A model generated the notes under the pieces. That model was not told where the DNA came from. It saw only the letters and a program-made list of their open reading frames with translations, and did not search any database. The position numbers and the translations under genes were made by a program. A stretch of DNA of 61,518 nucleotides from Propionigenium maris DSM 9537 (lineage in GTDB: Bacteria > Fusobacteriota > Fusobacteriia > Fusobacteriales > Fusobacteriaceae), in contig NZ_BSDY01000019.1 of assembly GCF_027925155.1 (NCBI RefSeq), positions 1 through 61,518 on the forward strand, written 5' to 3'. Positions 58,369-61,518 of the stretch are shown piece after piece; position 1 is the stretch's first letter, and each line of letters begins with the position of its first letter.

Positions 58369-59165
58369 GCCATCACCCTCCTTCTGAGAGAGCTGCTCCA
58401 GACTTCAACCAATACAACTAAAGCGATCAGAAAAAATATAAATGTCCAGACCTCATTGTATTCCAGATCTGCCAGTGACAGGTGGATCTGATACCCCAGG
58501 CCTCCTAAGCCCACAAAGCTCATAATTGTAGAGGACCGAAGGGCGCACTCAAACCTGTACATAGCATAGCTGATCATATTGGGGATAGCCATGGGAAAAT
58601 ACCCGTAAAACAGGATCTGCATCTGGGAGGCTCCATTTGACTTCAATGATTTTATTGGCTCCTCTGGAACATCGTTTAATATGTCTGCCAGGATACGCCC
58701 CAGGGTTCCCCCATAGGATATTGCCAGAGCTAAAATTGCAGAGAAGGGGGATAGTCCCACTGCAGCCACAAATAGCCAGGCCCATACCAGCTCATGAATA
58801 GATCTCATGAGACCCAAAAGGCCTCTAAAAACAGTTATAGAAAAGATCCTGTTGAACCTTTTCAGAGACAGCACTCCAGAAGCCAGAGTCCCCAGGATAA
58901 TGGCAATAACAATAGCCAGAGTCATTCCAGCTGTAGCATAGGCCAGGGTCTTCCACGACGCTGCAAAAGCTAACCTCACTATCTCTGGGGACATGTCAGG
59001 AGATGCAAAGGCCTTCAATATTTCAAGAAGGGTGGTCCCTCCTCCTGAATGGAGTAGATTATCCCAATCCCTTATGGATCCCAGACTCCACATAAAAATA
59101 ATGACCGGCAGAACTATCAGAGTAAGCCTCTTTAAAAGTGATTGAAGTCGACCTAATCTATCCAT
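58365..59165 (-). CDS. Phosphonate-type ABC transporter permease 1
   Basis: 266 residues and six hydrophobic segments. The PhnE-like coupling loop is YGGTLGRILADILNDVPEEP near 165, and MSFVGLGGLGYQIHLSLAD follows near 228. It lies 3 bp after the ATPase gene and overlaps permease 2, so the operon order is binding protein, ATPase, permease, permease. The substrate may be a phosphonate, phosphite or another oxyanion. No C-P lyase genes are in the window. Confidence 0.88.
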   Translation of the reverse strand: MDRLGRLQSLLKRLTLIVLPVIIFMWSLGSIRDWDNLLHSGGGTTLLEILKAFASPDMSPEIVRLAFAASWKTLAYATAGMTLAIVIAIILGTLASGVLSLKRFNRIFSITVFRGLLGLMRSIHELVWAWLFVAAVGLSPFSAILALAISYGGTLGRILADILNDVPEEPIKSLKSNGASQMQILFYGYFPMAIPNMISYAMYRFECALRSSTIMSFVGLGGLGYQIHLSLADLEYNEVWTFIFFLIALVVLVEVWSSSLRRRVMA

Positions 59166-59168
59166 CCT

Positions 59169-59921
59169 TTACTTCATCTCCTTCAGACTATAGAGGTTAT
59201 TAAGATCTTCAGGACTTACTTTTTCCGAGGGAAGATCAAAGTATATCTCTCCAGCCCTCAGGGATATAATACGGCTAAAGTATTTTTTTGCATACTCTAC
59301 AGAGTGCAGGCTTGCAATAAGGGTCTGCTCCTCCTCCCTTGCCAGCTTTACCAGTACCTGAAGGATATCTTCAGCACGTGCTGGATCAAGGGAGGCCACC
59401 GGTTCATCAGCCAAGATAACTTCAGGGTGTTGCACCAGTAGTCTCGCCAGGGCTACCCTCTGCTGTTCCCCACCCGATAACTTACTGGTTCTTTCATATA
59501 CCCTGTCCTCCAGCCCTACCCTTTTAAGGGCTTTCACCGCTACCTTCTCATCCTGGGGAATGAAGAGGGAAAGAAGGGATTTAAAAAATCCCCACTCTCC
59601 TAGACGCCCAGCCAAAACATTATGGATTACAGCCAGCTGGCCCACCAAATCAAACTGTTGCCTGATAATCCCCATCTTTTTATGGAGTTGCTTCCCGAAA
59701 CCATACTCAGTCATGGGAATTCCATCTATCAATATTTCTCCCCTGTCTGCCTTTATTGTGTTGGCCATTAAATTTAGCAGGGTGGTTTTTCCCGCACCAC
59801 TTGGACCGATCAAAGCAACCCTCTCCCCCTTTTTGATCTTCAGGGAGGAAAGCGACAGTGCTCTCTTCCCTTCATAGCTCTTGAGCAGATTACTTAATTT
59901 AAATACCTCTTTCTCAGGCAT
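59169..59921 (-). CDS. phnC: Phosphonate-type ABC transporter ATP-binding protein
   Basis: 250 residues. Walker A is GPSGAGKTT at about 38-46. The Q-loop is near IIRQQFDLVGQL, the signature LSGGEQQRVALARLL is near 144-158, Walker B is VILADEPVASLD near 164, and the switch His is in ASLHSVEY. It drives transport through the two PhnE-like permeases. It lies 14 bp after the binding-protein gene. The PhnC assignment rests on the PhnD/PhnE-like partners. Confidence 0.9.
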   Translation of the reverse strand: MPEKEVFKLSNLLKSYEGKRALSLSSLKIKKGERVALIGPSGAGKTTLLNLMANTIKADRGEILIDGIPMTEYGFGKQLHKKMGIIRQQFDLVGQLAVIHNVLAGRLGEWGFFKSLLSLFIPQDEKVAVKALKRVGLEDRVYERTSKLSGGEQQRVALARLLVQHPEVILADEPVASLDPARAEDILQVLVKLAREEEQTLIASLHSVEYAKKYFSRIISLRAGEIYFDLPSEKVSPEDLNNLYSLKEMK

Positions 59922-59935
59922 ATCCTATCCTCCGG

Positions 59936-60817
59936 CTACTCAATAATTCCCAGCTTTTTTGCCACTGAAAGAATTGCATCATAGTTCTCATTTTTAGTCT
60001 CTATAAACTTCTCTGCATTAAAGAGCTCCATTACCTCGCTCTTTTCCTCACCAAAGGATAACAGTCCCCTCTTCACACTCTCCTTGGTTCCCTCACCAAA
60101 TACAGCATCTACATCATTGATAGTCCAGTTATAGTCATAGTAAGCTGGTGTTGTATAGAAAACCTCTACTTTTTCCAGATCAACCTTGCCATTTGAAACA
60201 GCACTTTCCCATACAGCCTCATTCAGTGCTCCTGCTTGGAAAGCTCCAGACTCCACAAGCTTCCATGTCTTATCGTGTGACCCAGAGTAGTTAGGAGACC
60301 CTTCTAGGTCTTTATCTGGATCTATTCCGCCCTTCCCCATATAGTAACGAGGCATAAGGTGCCCGGAAGTTGAGCTTTCGCTTCCAAAGGTAAAGTTAAG
60401 CCCCTTTAACTCCTCTAGGTTGGAAACCCCTAAGTTTTTTTGAGCTATAAAAACAGAGTGAAACTCCTCATCTCTGGGTCTTTGGGCTATAGCTTCAGAA
60501 TTTGGAGTTACACTTCTGGCCTGGACACCTGTAAGACCTCCAAACCATCCCAGATGAATCTCTCCCCTTTCAAAGGCCGTTACCAGAGCGCTGTAATCTA
60601 CCGTTGGCACATATTCGACCTCCAGTCCGGTTTCCTCTGCAAGATAGTTTGCCAGCTCCTCAAAACGTCTATTTAGCTTAGATACATTCTGGTCTGGAAT
60701 AGCCCCTATCTTTAAAACCTTCCTTTCCTCTGCTGCCTTCTCTTCCTTCTCCTGAGAGCATCCCCCCATTAAGATCAGTAAAACCGATGCCAATAAAATA
60801 ATAATGCTTTTTTTCAT
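59936..60817 (-). CDS. phnD: PhnD-like substrate-binding lipoprotein
   Basis: 293 residues. The lipoprotein signal ends LMGGC, with the lipidated Cys20, followed by a charged linker. The PhnD-type domain begins LKIGAIPDQNVSKLNRRFEEL and has HLGWFGGLTGVQAR at about 95 and SESSTSGHLMPRYYMGKGGI near 150. The YTTPAYYDYNWTIND block near 228 is close to the ligand-binding region. Ligands of the family include phosphonates, phosphite and phosphate analogues, so the actual ligand is unknown. The first gene of its operon, behind GGGGGAGGAAGA. Confidence 0.88.
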   Translation of the reverse strand: MKKSIIILLASVLLILMGGCSQEKEEKAAEERKVLKIGAIPDQNVSKLNRRFEELANYLAEETGLEVEYVPTVDYSALVTAFERGEIHLGWFGGLTGVQARSVTPNSEAIAQRPRDEEFHSVFIAQKNLGVSNLEELKGLNFTFGSESSTSGHLMPRYYMGKGGIDPDKDLEGSPNYSGSHDKTWKLVESGAFQAGALNEAVWESAVSNGKVDLEKVEVFYTTPAYYDYNWTINDVDAVFGEGTKESVKRGLLSFGEEKSEVMELFNAEKFIETKNENYDAILSVAKKLGIIE

Positions 60818-60984
60818 TCTTCCTCCCCCTAATACTTCTTAATAAAATTTCTATATAGATAAACCCTTCCAAAAGATTAGCATTTCGGTCAGGAAATATC
60901 CCGTAGTTTTTTACAGACCATCCGGTAAACTTTATCCTTCTAGGATTATTAACTCCTTCATTAAAAAGATAAAATTTTTCAAGC

Positions 60985-61026
60985 TTAAAAAGCCCCTATA
61001 ACCAGTGGCCAAAATATGAACCCCAT
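60985..61026 (-). CDS. Possible 13-residue leader peptide
   Basis: An ATG preceded by AGAGGGG at 7-bp spacing encodes the hydrophobic MGFIFWPLVIGAF. It lies in the phn-type leader about 170 bp before phnD. It might regulate ribosome access or be a chance frame. No attenuator hairpin could be paired with confidence. Confidence 0.3.
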   Translation of the reverse strand: MGFIFWPLVIGAF

Positions 61027-61270
61027 TAGGATTCCCCTCTAAAAAATCAGATTAAAAATATAAATTAAAAAAGGTAAGATCTAACTAGAAATAAAAAGAA
61101 ATGAATAGATATAGCTCTAATTACTAAAAGAAAGGGGGATAAAAACACTCATCTATCTAAATTAACCTTCCTATACTATCCATCTGCAGTAGATCTTATA
61201 GCTTCCACCGGAAGCTTTTGCCCATGATCAGTTTCAGTAAAACATAATCTTCCTCCATGTTTTGAAATAC

Positions 61271-61292
61271 ACTTAATTCGTAGGAATTAAGT
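61271..61292. promoter_or_regulatory. Inverted repeat near the upstream phn promoter
   Basis: ACTTAATTC, GTAG and GAATTAAGT, a perfect 9-bp stem at about +10 to +31. It could be an operator for a dimeric regulator or a 5' stabilising hairpin. Confidence 0.55.
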
Positions 61293-61307
61293 ACTAATTA
61301 TATTGAG

Positions 61308-61336
61308 ATACTAACATAACTTATAAATACGGTCAA
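61308..61336 (-). promoter_or_regulatory. Strong promoter facing the phn-type operon
   Basis: Minus-strand TTGACC (61331-61336), a 17-bp spacer and TAGTAT (61308-61313). No gene lies between it and phnD. Confidence 0.7.
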
Positions 61337-61394
61337 CAACTTTTCCTTAGTAAATCGGTAGACTTTTTTTGAAGCTTTTTTTTATTGTATTTTA

Positions 61395-61518
61395 GAGTGT
61401 TGCAAAAGTAATTCACAAAAAATTAAAAATCATATCCAATATAGAGTAATAATTGAGTTACCACACAAAATTCTACTCGAAAGGATATGACCAGTAATGT
61501 ATATACCTCAAACTACTA
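61395..61518 (+). mobile_element. Possible left end of an insertion sequence, cut by window edge
   Basis: After an A/T-rich border, GAGTGTTGCAAAAGTAATTC could be a terminal inverted repeat. A frame beginning ATG at 61487 (MTSNVYTSNY) then runs off the window, with AAAGGA just before it. This start resembles transposases of the IS1182 type that I recall from Fusobacteria, but only ten residues are available. The right end cannot be seen. Confidence 0.35.

Larger units (their letters stand above)
60818..61486. promoter_or_regulatory. Gene-free 670 bp upstream of phn-type operon
   Basis: Contains a strong minus-strand promoter (61308-61336). A perfect 9-bp inverted repeat ACTTAATTC/GAATTAAGT lies at 61271-61292 in the first 35 nt of the transcript. 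A leader of about 480 nt follows before phnD. The leader holds a 13-codon ORF (60985-61026) behind AGAGGGG. A separate 36-codon open frame at 61176-61286 has no start codon. A loose GGTC/GACC pairing lies near 60885-60930. No known riboswitch was recognised. From about 61395 onward the sequence looks like the left end of an insertion sequence. Confidence 0.5.

Noticed and set aside
1..61518. CRISPR array, tRNA, rRNA or tmRNA genes
   Set aside because: I saw no regularly spaced direct repeats, no cloverleaf with a CCA end and no rRNA-like block in the gene-free stretches. A short RNA gene could still be missed by eye.

Overview
The window reads like a chromosomal segment of an anaerobic, fermentative member of the Fusobacteriota, probably near Ilyobacter, Propionigenium or Cetobacterium. 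This is inferred, not proven. The grounds are AT-rich spacers with strong T-run terminators, frequent TTG starts behind AGGAGG sites, Na+-pumping decarboxylases, CitS-type Na+/citrate symport, glycyl-radical enzymes and no respiratory genes. Most genes lie on the minus strand. I see no rRNA, tRNA, CRISPR array or prophage.

Layout. 1-13.4 kb is mostly housekeeping: a small membrane protein, a D,D-carboxypeptidase, the IscU/NifS pair, endonuclease III with a mini PolX-like protein, the YjjI/YjjW glycyl-radical pair, a YgiQ radical-SAM protein, Der GTPase, and bioC/bioB. 13.5-29.6 kb is a citrate-fermentation island. It holds citS, two further 2-hydroxycarboxylate transporters, a first Na+-pumping oxaloacetate decarboxylase (oadA, oadG, biotin carrier, oadB), the citrate lyase genes citE-citF-citXG-citC-citD, and two paralogous GntR/FCD regulators. 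30-33.7 kb holds a second complete decarboxylase operon. 34-50 kb carries pepQ-like, mnmA, a repeat-flanked hypothetical gene, an OxlT-like MFS carrier, a K+ channel, birA, guanine deaminase, a metallo-beta-lactamase-fold protein, an abgT/amidohydrolase/M20 cluster, brnQ and smpB. 50-61.5 kb carries a 5'-nucleotidase, a nucleoside-type binding protein, a dihydrolipoamide-dehydrogenase homologue lacking its redox cysteines, pncA with a PfoR/EIIC-like membrane protein, a PhnDCEE-type ABC transporter, and what may be the edge of an insertion sequence.

How the genes fit together. Citrate enters by CitS and citrate lyase splits it to acetate and oxaloacetate. CitC and CitXG make the lyase competent. 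The biotin-dependent Oad complex decarboxylates oxaloacetate and exports Na+, which can power uptake and ATP synthesis. bioB, bioC and birA in the same window supply and attach biotin. Four promoters in the island (citS, a second transporter, the oadA1-citD operon and a gntR gene) each have a 17-18 bp spaced -35/-10 followed within about 20 bp by a near-identical palindrome of the form YTGTATACAR. This is best explained as a local GntR-controlled citrate regulon. The second oad operon has no such site.

Other structure: a three-copy element of about 95 bp ending in a GCAACG hairpin with a T run, each copy directly behind another terminator and near a tiny ORF; a degenerate family of intergenic repeats of about 180 bp; several unannotated small ORFs; and structured leaders upstream of ygiQ and of the phn-type operon.
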